From assembly GCA_028706695.1 (NCBI GenBank), contig JAQTVU010000131.1, forward strand, positions 1 through 6,861: a stretch of 6,861 nucleotides of DNA, read 5' to 3'. This document shows positions 1 to 5,429 of the stretch, piece after piece (positions within the stretch are counted from its first letter, which is position 1; the number at the start of each line of letters is the position of its first letter). This stretch comes from Mycobacterium sp. GTDB lineage: Bacteria; Actinomycetota; Actinomycetes; Mycobacteriales; Mycobacteriaceae. A program made the position numbers and the translations under genes. The notes beneath the pieces are model-generated. The model worked only from the letters and a program-made list of their open reading frames with translations. It searched no databases and was not told the DNA's origin.

Positions 1-951
1 GACGGCGTGTTCGCCAAAGCGCTCGCCCGACGGCCCGCCGACCGCTTCGAGAGCTGCCGGGAGTTCGCCGACGCCGTCAACGAGCAGGCCAACGGTTTGC
101 GTGCCGAGCCCGGACCGGCCGGCGCCCCGGCCGAGGAGTATCGCGCATACATCTGGCCGGAGACCGACGACGCGCACCGCGCGGAACCCCGGCGGCTGCA
201 GGCGGCGGCGGCGCTGGCGCGGCGCCTGGGCGATCCGTCCGGCGGGCAATCGGCGCCGGTCCCGCCGGTTGCGCCGAAACCGCGCAGGCCGCGACGGGCG
301 GTGCTGTGGAGCGCGGCGGCGGTGCTGCTGGCCGGGCTGCTGGCGCTGGGGATCGTGGTTTGGCGCAGGGCCCAGCCGATCCCCGGGCAGGCGCCGGCCG
401 GTGCGCCCACGACGACCACCACCGTTGGGGCCACCGCCCCGGTACCGCTCGACGGTACCTACAGCCTGGACGCGCAGCGCAGCAGGCAGACCTTCAACCG
501 CATCGCCGACCCGCAACCGCCGGATGCGACCACCTGGTGGGCGTTTCGCTCGTCGTGCACGTCTGACTCCTGCACCGCCGGCGCCACGCAACTCGACGAC
601 AGCGACCACACCCGGGCGATCTCACCGGGTGGGTCCCTCTTTCTGCAGTTCGGCGATGGTCATTGGCGGTCGGCGCCCGAGGGCATCCGATTTCCCTGCA
701 TCGGTCCCGACGGGGTGCACCGGACCGAGGCCGCGACACTGGTGCTCACGCTGGCACCGCAGCCGCAGGGTGACTTCGCCGGGGAAGAGACCTTCACGGT
801 GCGCACCGACGAATGCGGGCAGCGGTCGGCCGTGATCCGCATTCCCACCGTGGCCCGGCGCAGCGGCGCGGCCCCGCCGGGCGTGTCGGTGCCCGATCCG
901 ACCGACCCCCGCACGCAATCCCCGCCCCTCCCGCCGACCACGCACCGCTGA
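1..951 (+). CDS. pknI: Receptor-type Ser/Thr protein kinase, C-terminal part (PknI-like; 5' end outside window)
   Basis: Only the end of the gene is here; the frame is open from base 1. The first ~25 codons (FAKALARRPADRF then EF) are the last helix of a Hanks-type kinase C-lobe, so the catalytic motifs lie upstream. A Pro/Ala/Arg-rich juxtamembrane linker follows. Window codons ~100-121 form a single hydrophobic membrane segment, followed by a Pro/Thr-rich stretch. The extracytoplasmic domain contains the TWWAFRSSC signature and four Cys (window codons ~186, 191, 233, 272), enough for two disulfides. A Pro-rich tail ends at TGA 949-951. Such kinases sense an envelope signal and phosphorylate cytoplasmic proteins. 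The name pknI rests mainly on synteny (an Rv2913c-like remnant, then dacB2, follow as in M. tuberculosis). The kinase family is secure, but a PknF or PknJ relative is possible. Confidence 0.85.
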   Translation, partial: DGVFAKALARRPADRFESCREFADAVNEQANGLRAEPGPAGAPAEEYRAYIWPETDDAHRAEPRRLQAAAALARRLGDPSGGQSAPVPPVAPKPRRPRRAVLWSAAAVLLAGLLALGIVVWRRAQPIPGQAPAGAPTTTTTVGATAPVPLDGTYSLDAQRSRQTFNRIADPQPPDATTWWAFRSSCTSDSCTAGATQLDDSDHTRAISPGGSLFLQFGDGHWRSAPEGIRFPCIGPDGVHRTEAATLVLTLAPQPQGDFAGEETFTVRTDECGQRSAVIRIPTVARRSGAAPPGVSVPDPTDPRTQSPPLPPTTHR

Positions 952-1233
952 CCGGCTGGCCCCCGAGGTGATCGACGCCGCGGGCAACCGCAGCGCACCG
1001 GCGTCGAGGCCGAACCATTGGGGCAGCTCGCCGGCCAGGTGATGCACCGCCCGCTCACTGGACAGGAACGGCGGGCCGGCCCGGTGGGCGGATCGACCCG
1101 GCCGGCGTCGACGAATCGGGCGACGGGTACCACCAGGCCGGGTCGACGGCGTTTCCCGGGGTCTTCCGGAGTCTTCCGGGGTCTTCCGGGCGGGCCGATT
1201 CCGCGACGGCTAGGGCACGGCTTGGGCTGCTGA
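952..1233 (+). pseudogene. Wrecked D-amino-acid aminohydrolase (Rv2913c-like), with an inverted internal fragment
   Basis: No intact gene lies between pknI and dacB2, but short peptides of one amidohydrolase family can be read. On the plus strand, 962-985 gives PEVIDAAG, like the segment just before the N-terminal metal-binding motif. On the minus strand, 1080-988 gives GPPFLSSERAVHHLAGEL continuing QWFGLDAGALR, like the family's C-terminal helix region. On the plus strand again, 1092-1139 gives IDPAGVDESGDGYHQA, which normally follows that helix. A weak further match (VFRG, RLG) runs to the TGA at 1231-1233. Flipping ~986-1085 restores normal order and the same strand as pknI, as in M. tuberculosis. 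Roughly 1.8 kb of gene is reduced to under 300 bp with no continuous frame. The family match is from memory; no product is expected. Confidence 0.62.
1151..1190. repeat. 10-bp tandem repeat, four copies
   Basis: Four consecutive 10-mers lie at 1151, 1161, 1171 and 1181: GTTTCCCGGG, GTCTTCCGGA, GTCTTCCGGG, GTCTTCCGGG. The last two are identical, the second differs at one base and the first at two. The array sits in the non-coding amidohydrolase remnant. Because the unit is not a multiple of three, copy-number change would shift any frame; here it is probably neutral slippage. Confidence 0.85.
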
Positions 1234-1276
1234 CGGCGCTGACATCCGGGGGCCGATGCCCGACGAGTGAGTCCCG

Positions 1277-2158
1277 TTACAGCATGCCGATGCCGGTCTC
1301 GGGGTTGAGCGCAAATCCCCAGTCCAGCAGGTCGGCGGCCTGGTCCCAGTACGTCGGTCCGCCCTCCCGGACCAGCCCGTACATCATGGCGATCACCAGC
1401 CGGCGGTCGCCCCGGGCGGCGGCGCCGACGAACGTCTTGCGGGCCGCGTTGGTGAAGCCGGTCTTGCCGCCGATGGCGCCGGGGTAACGCTGCAGCAGTT
1501 CGTCCCGGTTGACGATCGGGTGCTCGCCGTCATCGCCGGGGAACATCGCCGACGGCTCGGCGGTGATCTGCGCGAACACCGGGTCGGCCAGCGCGGCCCG
1601 GAAGATGACGGCCAGGTCGTGCGCCGTCGACGCGCCGGACCCGCCGGGGCCGTCCAGGCCGGACGGCGTGGTGGCGTGGGTGTTGGCCGCCCCCAGGGCG
1701 GCGGCCTTGGCGTTCATCTTGGCGACGGTGGCGTCGGCGCCGCCCATCATGTGCGCCAGCGTGTCGGCGGCGTCGTTGCCCGACACCAGCAGGATGGCGT
1801 CGAGCAGCTGGCGTGCGGTGTAGGCGCGGCCCGCCTCGATGCCCACGCAGCTGCATTCGACGTCGGCGTCCGCGGCATCGGCGACGACCGTGGAGTCCAG
1901 GCTCACCTCGTCGAGGGCCACCAGCGCCAGCAACACCTTGATGGTGCTCGCGGGCGGGTGTGGCGCGTCCTGGTCGCGCCCGGCCAGCACCTCGCCGCTG
2001 TCGAGGTCGGCCACGATCCAGGTCTGGGCCGGGCCCGGGGGGATCGGCACCGACCCGACCGGCTGCACGTCGTCGGCTCGCGCCGGCGCTTCGGGCGCGG
2101 TAGCGCCGACCGCGCACAGGGCCGCGGCCATGGCCAGGTGGGCCATCAGCTTGCGCAT
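1277..2158 (-). CDS. dacB2: D-alanyl-D-alanine carboxypeptidase DacB2 (PBP5-like, S11 family)
   Basis: Exported penicillin-binding enzyme that removes the terminal D-Ala from peptidoglycan pentapeptides and so limits 4-3 cross-linking. All three active-site motifs are present: STIK with nucleophile Ser71 and Lys74, SGN at 126-128, and KTG at 232-234. The N-terminus MRKLM leads into a hydrophobic signal peptide ending near ARA (26-28). The predicted length is 293 aa, close to the 291 aa I recall for M. tuberculosis DacB2, with extensive identity (HPPASTIKVLLALVALDE; QRYPGAIGGKTG). The start at 2158 is preferred over the in-frame ATG at 2230: it matches the homologue, places the signal peptide at the N-terminus, and lies 8 nt from a TANNNT -10 box, suggesting a leaderless mRNA. 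It is divergent from rpsP. The C-terminal membrane-anchoring region of some S11 enzymes is not evident. Confidence 0.96.
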   Translation of the reverse strand: MRKLMAHLAMAAALCAVGATAPEAPARADDVQPVGSVPIPPGPAQTWIVADLDSGEVLAGRDQDAPHPPASTIKVLLALVALDEVSLDSTVVADAADADVECSCVGIEAGRAYTARQLLDAILLVSGNDAADTLAHMMGGADATVAKMNAKAAALGAANTHATTPSGLDGPGGSGASTAHDLAVIFRAALADPVFAQITAEPSAMFPGDDGEHPIVNRDELLQRYPGAIGGKTGFTNAARKTFVGAAARGDRRLVIAMMYGLVREGGPTYWDQAADLLDWGFALNPETGIGML

Positions 2159-2172
2159 GGGCGCAAAGTGTA
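2159..2172 (-). promoter_or_regulatory. Predicted dacB2 promoter -10 box (leaderless start)
   Basis: On the minus strand TACACT (2172-2167) fits the mycobacterial SigA -10 consensus TANNNT and lies 8 nt before ATG 2158. Transcription would begin at or next to the start codon, and no Shine-Dalgarno is visible. The -35 region is poor. Confidence 0.5.
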
Positions 2173-2189
2173 ACTTGCAAGGTAACTTG
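2170..2189. promoter_or_regulatory. Operator-like repeat overlapping the dacB2 promoter
   Basis: Two direct copies of GTAACTTG (2170-2177 and 2182-2189) lie 12 bp apart. Between and overlapping them is the perfect palindrome CTTGCAAG (2174-2181), extendable to TA(A)CTTGCAAG(G)TA with one mismatched pair. The element covers the predicted -10/-35 interval of dacB2, where a repressor could block polymerase. It is AT-rich compared with its surroundings. The binding protein is unknown. Confidence 0.4.
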
Positions 2190-2216
2190 TTTCGCGGGCC
2201 GCTGCGAAGAAAGCAA

Positions 2217-2247
2217 TTTCTGCCCGACACGCAGGTTCTGGCACAAT
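2217..2247 (+). promoter_or_regulatory. Predicted rpsP operon promoter
   Basis: TCTGGCACAAT (2237-2247) carries a -10-like CACAAT (2242-2247). A -35-like TTTCTG (2217-2222) lies 19 bp upstream. Exactly the same 11 bases precede rplS. Transcription would start near 2254, leaving a leader of about 120 nt before rpsP. Confidence 0.5.
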
Positions 2248-2313
2248 AGGCGGCTGTCGGCCGCGCGACCGTGCGCTATCGGCGCGTCGGCGGTCACATG
2301 CGGGGCAAAACCG

Positions 2314-2336
2314 GATCCGGGCATCCTGCCCGGGTC
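2314..2336 (+). promoter_or_regulatory. Hairpin in the rpsP mRNA leader
   Basis: GATCCGGGCA (2314-2323) pairs with TGCCCGGGTC (2327-2336), one pair being a G-U wobble, around a 3-nt loop. That is a 10-bp stem about 40 nt before the rpsP ATG. No U-tract follows, so a leader structure that modulates translation or RNA stability is likelier than a terminator. The Shine-Dalgarno AGGAG at 2361-2365 is outside the stem. Confidence 0.5.
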
Positions 2337-2377
2337 GCTGAATTGCAGCATGACACACACAGGAGCATCGCTTACCC

Positions 2378-2854
2378 ATGGCTGTGAAGATCAAGCTCAC
2401 CCGGCTCGGCAAAATCCGCAATCCCCAGTACCGCATCGCCGTCGCCGACGCGCGGACGCGCCGCGACGGCCGCGCCATCGAGATCATCGGCCGGTATCAC
2501 CCGAAGGAAGAGCCGAGCCTGATCACCATCAACTCCGAGCGCGCCCAGTATTGGCTCTCCGTCGGCGCCCAGCCGACCGAGCCGGTCCTCAAACTGCTCA
2601 AGATCACCGGCGACTGGCAGAAGTTCAAGGGCCTCCCCGGCGTCGAGGGCAGCCTGAAGGTCGCCGCGCCCAAGCCGAGCAAGCTGGACCTGTTCAACGC
2701 CGCCCTGGCCGAAGCCGACGGTAGGCCCACCACCGAGGCCGCGAGGCCGAAGAAGAAGGCCCCGGCCGAGAAGCCCGCCGAAGCCGCCGACCAGACGGCA
2801 ACCGAGGCCGCCGGAAGCGGCGAGCAGCCCGCCGAGCCGGCACCGGAAAGCTGA
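2378..2854 (+). CDS. rpsP: 30S ribosomal protein S16
   Basis: Small-subunit protein that binds 16S rRNA and helps assemble the body of the 30S particle. The N-terminus MAVKIKLTRLGKIRNPQYRI and the following ADARTRRDGRAIE and GRYHPKEEP are diagnostic. The S16 core covers residues 1 to ~85, and VGAQPTEPVLKLLKITGDW closes it. The protein is 158 aa, against about 82 in E. coli. The extra C-terminal ~45 residues are low-complexity Ala/Pro/Glu/Lys, include RPKKKAPA, and end acidic; such tails are usual in mycobacterial S16 and probably disordered. AGGAG lies 12 nt before the ATG. First gene of the rpsP-khpA-rimM-trmD operon; khpA begins 8 nt after its stop. Expression probably follows growth rate through the upstream promoter and leader. 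Confidence 0.98.
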   Translation: MAVKIKLTRLGKIRNPQYRIAVADARTRRDGRAIEIIGRYHPKEEPSLITINSERAQYWLSVGAQPTEPVLKLLKITGDWQKFKGLPGVEGSLKVAAPKPSKLDLFNAALAEADGRPTTEAARPKKKAPAEKPAEAADQTATEAAGSGEQPAEPAPES

Positions 2855-2862
2855 CCGGCGCG

Positions 2863-3105
2863 ATGAGTACGGTCGTTGTCGACGCTGTCGAGCATCTGGT
2901 CCGCGGGATCGTCGACAATCCCGACGATGTCCGGGTGGATCTGGTGACCAGCCGGCGCGGGCGCACGGTAGAAGTGCACGTGCATCCCGACGACCTGGGC
3001 AAGGTGATCGGCCGGGGCGGGCGCACCGCGACCGCGTTGCGCACCGTGGTCGCCAGCATCGGCGGGCGCGGCATCCGCGTCGATGTGGTGGATACCGACC
3101 AATAG
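2863..3105 (+). CDS. khpA: KH-domain RNA-binding protein KhpA
   Basis: Small (80 aa) single-domain RNA-binding protein of the KhpA (YlqC) family. The KH signature is clear: HPDDLGKVIGRGGRTATALR, with the GxxG loop GRGG at residues 50-53 between two helices. The N-terminal half (VEHLVRGIVDNPDDVRVD) also matches the family. KhpA proteins elsewhere bind many RNAs, often with KhpB/Jag, and influence cell division and envelope homeostasis; that role is inferred here. It is the usual rpsP-rimM neighbour in Gram-positive bacteria. It starts 8 nt after rpsP with GGAAAG about 12 nt upstream, so translation is probably coupled to rpsP. Counterpart of Rv2908c. Confidence 0.96.
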   Translation: MSTVVVDAVEHLVRGIVDNPDDVRVDLVTSRRGRTVEVHVHPDDLGKVIGRGGRTATALRTVVASIGGRGIRVDVVDTDQ

Positions 3106-3131
3106 CCGCAGCGCATGGTGTGGGAACTCCC

Positions 3132-3656
3132 TTGGAGTTGACCGTCGGGCGCGTGGTCAAAGCGCACGGCATCGGCGGCGAGGTGGTCGTCGAGATCCGC
3201 ACCGACGACCCCGCCGCCCGATTCGCGCCGGGAACAACGTTGCGGGCCAAAAAGTCCCGCGGCGGCGGGCCGGAGCGCAGCTACGTCATCGAGGGTGCGC
3301 GCGAGCACGGCGGGCGGCTGCTGCTGCGATTGGCCGGCGTCAACGGCCGCGATGCCGCCGCCGCTTTGCGCGGCAGCCTATTCGTGGTGGACTCCGCGGA
3401 GCTGCCGCCCATCGACGAGCCGGACACATATTACCACCATCAGCTCGAGGGCCTGCGGGTGCGCACGACGGCGGGCGCCGACCTGGGTGTCGTCGCCGAG
3501 GTGCTGCACACCGCCGCCGGTGAGTTGCTGGCGGTGCGCCGGCCAGGCGGCGGGGAAGTGCTGGTGCCGTTCGTCGGCGCGATCGTGACGTCGGTGTCGC
3601 TGGAGGCCGGGCTGGTCGAGGTCGACCCGCCCGAAGGGCTGCTGGACCTGGCATGA
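3132..3656 (+). CDS. rimM: 16S rRNA processing / 30S maturation factor RimM
   Basis: RimM assists late 30S assembly around the 16S rRNA 3' domain, binding S19. The N-terminal beta-barrel domain begins LTVGRVVKAHGIGGEV and ends near ALRGSLFV. The C-terminal PRC-barrel begins at the typical DTYYHHQLEGLRV and includes EVLVPFV and the final VDPPEGLLDL. I chose TTG 3132 (174 aa). It gives MELTVGRVVKAHG, in register with the M. tuberculosis start I recall, and GGGA lies 6 nt upstream. The in-frame GTG 3120 (178 aa) is possible but has no Shine-Dalgarno. The gene overlaps trmD by 4 nt (ATGA), and rimM-trmD pairing is conserved across bacteria. Function is certain; only the start is open. Confidence 0.95.
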   Translation: MELTVGRVVKAHGIGGEVVVEIRTDDPAARFAPGTTLRAKKSRGGGPERSYVIEGAREHGGRLLLRLAGVNGRDAAAALRGSLFVVDSAELPPIDEPDTYYHHQLEGLRVRTTAGADLGVVAEVLHTAAGELLAVRRPGGGEVLVPFVGAIVTSVSLEAGLVEVDPPEGLLDLA

Positions 3657-4348
3657 GGATCGACGTCGTCACCATTTTCCCGGCCTACCTCGACCCGCTG
3701 CGGCAGTCCCTGCCGGGCAAGGCGATCGAAACCGGCTTGGTCGATCTGCGCGTGCACGATCTGCGGCGCTGGACGCACGACGTGCATCGCTCGGTCGACG
3801 ACACCCCATACGGTGGCGGGCCCGGGATGGTGATGAAGGCGCCGGTGTGGGGCGAGGCGCTCGACGAGATCTGCTCCGCCGACACGCTTCTGGTGATACC
3901 GACCCCCGCCGGGGCGCTGTTCGCGCAGGAAACGGCGCAGCGCTGGAGCGGCGAGGCACATCTGGTGTTCGCCTGCGGTCGCTACGAGGGCATCGATCAG
4001 CGGGTCGTCGAGGACGCCGCCCGGCGGATACGGGTCGAGGAGGTCTCCATCGGCGACTATGTGCTGCCGGGCGGCGAGTCGGCCGCGGTGGTGATGATCG
4101 AGGCCGTGCTGCGGCTGCTGGCCGGGGTGCTGGGCAATCCGGCGTCGCCGCGCGACGATTCCCACTCGCCGGGTCTGGAGGGCCTGCTGGAGGGGCCCAG
4201 CTACACCCGGCCGTCGAGCTGGCGTGGCCTGGACGTGCCGGCCGTGCTGTTGTCCGGGGATCACGCGCGGATCGCGGCCTGGCGCCGGGAGGTGTCGCTG
4301 CGGCGCACCCGCGAGCGCCGCCCGGATCTGGCCGGCCCGGGCGACTAG
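3653..4348 (+). CDS. trmD: tRNA (guanine-37-N1)-methyltransferase TrmD
   Basis: Essential SPOUT-family enzyme that methylates N1 of G37 in tRNAs with G36G37, preventing +1 frameshifting, using S-adenosylmethionine. The N-terminal domain begins MRIDVVTIFP and carries DDTPYGGGPGMVMK (49-62). The trefoil knot that binds the cofactor is CGRYEGIDQRV (108-118) plus SIGDYVLPGGE (132-142). The interdomain loop DDSHSPGLEGLLEGPSYTRP includes Asp169, the proposed general base. The length, 231 aa, is normal for mycobacteria. Its ATG overlaps the rimM stop and no strong Shine-Dalgarno is seen, so translation is probably coupled to rimM. Its TAG at 4346-4348 directly abuts the lppW stop on the other strand. 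Confidence 0.98.
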   Translation: MRIDVVTIFPAYLDPLRQSLPGKAIETGLVDLRVHDLRRWTHDVHRSVDDTPYGGGPGMVMKAPVWGEALDEICSADTLLVIPTPAGALFAQETAQRWSGEAHLVFACGRYEGIDQRVVEDAARRIRVEEVSIGDYVLPGGESAAVVMIEAVLRLLAGVLGNPASPRDDSHSPGLEGLLEGPSYTRPSSWRGLDVPAVLLSGDHARIAAWRREVSLRRTRERRPDLAGPGD

Positions 4349-4373
4349 TCAGTCCAGCGCCGGCCCGATCCGG
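4322..4373. terminator. Bidirectional terminator-like hairpin across the trmD/lppW stop codons
   Basis: CCGGATCTGGCCGGC (4322-4336) is the reverse complement, with one mismatch, of GCCGGCCCGATCCGG (4359-4373). This gives a stem of 14 pairs plus one mismatch around a 22-nt loop. The loop holds both stop codons and a smaller GACT/AGTC stem (4343-4346 with 4351-4354). There is no intergenic DNA, so a shared hairpin is the simplest terminator for both transcripts. It lacks a U-tract, which is common for proposed mycobacterial terminators. Confidence 0.6.
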
Positions 4374-5311
4374 CCGTCGGGAAACATGGTTTTGACGGCC
4401 CGGGTGATGGTCTCGCGGGCGGTGGCGTCGTCGGAGGCCTGCAGCGACCCGACCACCACGATGTAGCGGCGGTTGGCGCCGACCAGTCCGGTGGACAGGT
4501 GCATCCAGCTGCTGCCGACGCAGCACATCCAGCCTTGCTTGACCGCCACCGGCTCGGCGTACAGACCGTCGGGGATGCCGAACCGCTGCGGGTAGCCGTC
4601 GATTCCGGTGGGGGTGGACTGCTCCAGGTCGGCGACGATGGTCTTGGCCCGGTCGGCCGGTAGCCCCCCGGTGCCGTCCAGCAGCTTGTCGTAGTAGCGG
4701 ATCAGGTCGGTGGCCGTGCTCATGGTGTTCCACCAGCGCCCGTCCGGGGGCGGGGTGGTCGAGCTCAGCCCGTACCGGTTGGCGACCTCGGTGATGATGG
4801 CGTCCCCGCCGTCCTGGCCCCAGAACCGCTCGGCGGCGCCGTCGTCGGACGACTGCAACATGAGGTCTACGGCCTGGCGATCGTCCGCGGTCAGCGCGGT
4901 CTTGCCGTCGGCTTCCTGCTTCAACAGATCGTCGGCGATGAACAACTTGGCCACCGAGGCGGTGCCGACGATCTGTCCTTCGCCGTTGGAGAGGAGCTGG
5001 TGGGTGGCCCGGTCCAGGATGGCCACCGCCAGCGTGGCTCCGCTGGCGGCGGCTTCTTCGGTGGCCTGCCGCACGCGCGCCTGCAGCATCCCGAACCCGG
5101 GGTTCGGCAGCGCCCGCGCAGCCTTGGGCGGGGCGGAGTTCTCCAGCAGCAGCTCGGCCAGCTGCGGTCCGTGCCTGGCGATGACCAGGTCGTGGGTGGC
5201 ATATTCGGGGCCGCCGAACACCTTTGCCTGTACCTTCGCGTCGAACGCCACGGCGACCACCAACGCCACCGCCGCGACGCCGGTGAACAGGCTCAGGGGT
5301 CGCGCTCGCAT
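4349..5311 (-). CDS. lppW: LppW-like envelope protein, beta-lactamase/PBP-like fold, lipobox cysteine missing
   Basis: Counterpart of M. tuberculosis LppW (Rv2905), a protein with a serine beta-lactamase/penicillin-binding fold. Visible motifs: ASVAK with candidate Ser119 and Lys122, SSDDGAAERFW (154-164) at the SxN position, and KQGWMCC (258-264) where KTG would be. The KTG-type motif is therefore altered and enzyme activity is uncertain. Strong family blocks include DGRWWNT and STPTGIDGYPQRFGIPDGLY. The N-terminus has a charged start and hydrophobic segment (7-22), but the expected lipobox reads VAVAF: Phe23 stands where I recall Cys (VVVAGC) in M. tuberculosis. Lipid modification is thus not predicted; the segment may be an anchor, or be cut by signal peptidase I after AVA (20-22). 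The length is 320 aa. It is convergent with trmD and divergent from rplS. Confidence 0.88.
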   Translation of the reverse strand: MRARPLSLFTGVAAVALVVAVAFDAKVQAKVFGGPEYATHDLVIARHGPQLAELLLENSAPPKAARALPNPGFGMLQARVRQATEEAAASGATLAVAILDRATHQLLSNGEGQIVGTASVAKLFIADDLLKQEADGKTALTADDRQAVDLMLQSSDDGAAERFWGQDGGDAIITEVANRYGLSSTTPPPDGRWWNTMSTATDLIRYYDKLLDGTGGLPADRAKTIVADLEQSTPTGIDGYPQRFGIPDGLYAEPVAVKQGWMCCVGSSWMHLSTGLVGANRRYIVVVGSLQASDDATARETITRAVKTMFPDGRIGPALD

Positions 5312-5324
5312 GCCGTCATATCTA
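5312..5324 (-). promoter_or_regulatory. Predicted lppW promoter -10 box (leaderless start)
   Basis: On the minus strand TAGATA (5324-5319) lies 7 nt before ATG 5311, a spacing compatible with transcription from the start codon. The sixth base is A, not the preferred T. No Shine-Dalgarno is visible. Confidence 0.35.
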
Positions 5325-5374
5325 CCACCGGGCGGAACGCGCGGATGGCATCGGTCGCGGCGATTTCCCTGTGA

Positions 5375-5405
5375 TTTTCACCGGGTGCCTGGTGTCTGGC
5401 ACAAT
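5375..5405 (+). promoter_or_regulatory. Predicted rplS promoter
   Basis: TCTGGCACAAT (5395-5405) contains a -10-like CACAAT (5400-5405). A -35-like TTTTCA (5375-5380) lies 19 bp upstream, the same spacing as at the rpsP promoter, which has the identical 11-mer. The -10 is flanked by a GTGCC/GGCAC inverted repeat (5385-5389 and 5398-5402). Transcription would start near 5412, giving a leader of about 140 nt. Confidence 0.5.
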
Positions 5406-5429
5406 TGCCGAGTTGTCTCCAGCGGTTGA

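Noticed and set aside
1018..1233. 71-aa plus-strand ORF as a stand-alone gene
   Set aside because: It crosses the inverted remnant and the 10-bp repeat, has no ribosome site, and only its last ~20 codons weakly resemble the amidohydrolase C-terminus.
1240..1276. Possible terminator after dacB2 (GGGC-ATCG-GCCC on the minus strand)
   Set aside because: Only a 4-bp stem in GC-rich DNA with no U-tract; too weak to call.
2159..2230. 24-residue N-terminal extension of dacB2 (start at 2230)
   Set aside because: It would bury the signal peptide, has no homologue match, and would place the predicted promoter inside the gene.
2372..3250. 292-aa minus-strand ORF across rpsP and khpA
   Set aside because: Antisense to two unmistakable genes; its composition only mirrors their codons.
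3669..4733. 354-aa minus-strand ORF across trmD and into lppW
   Set aside because: It is antisense to trmD, rich in Arg and Pro with no family resemblance, and overlaps lppW in another frame; a high-GC shadow.
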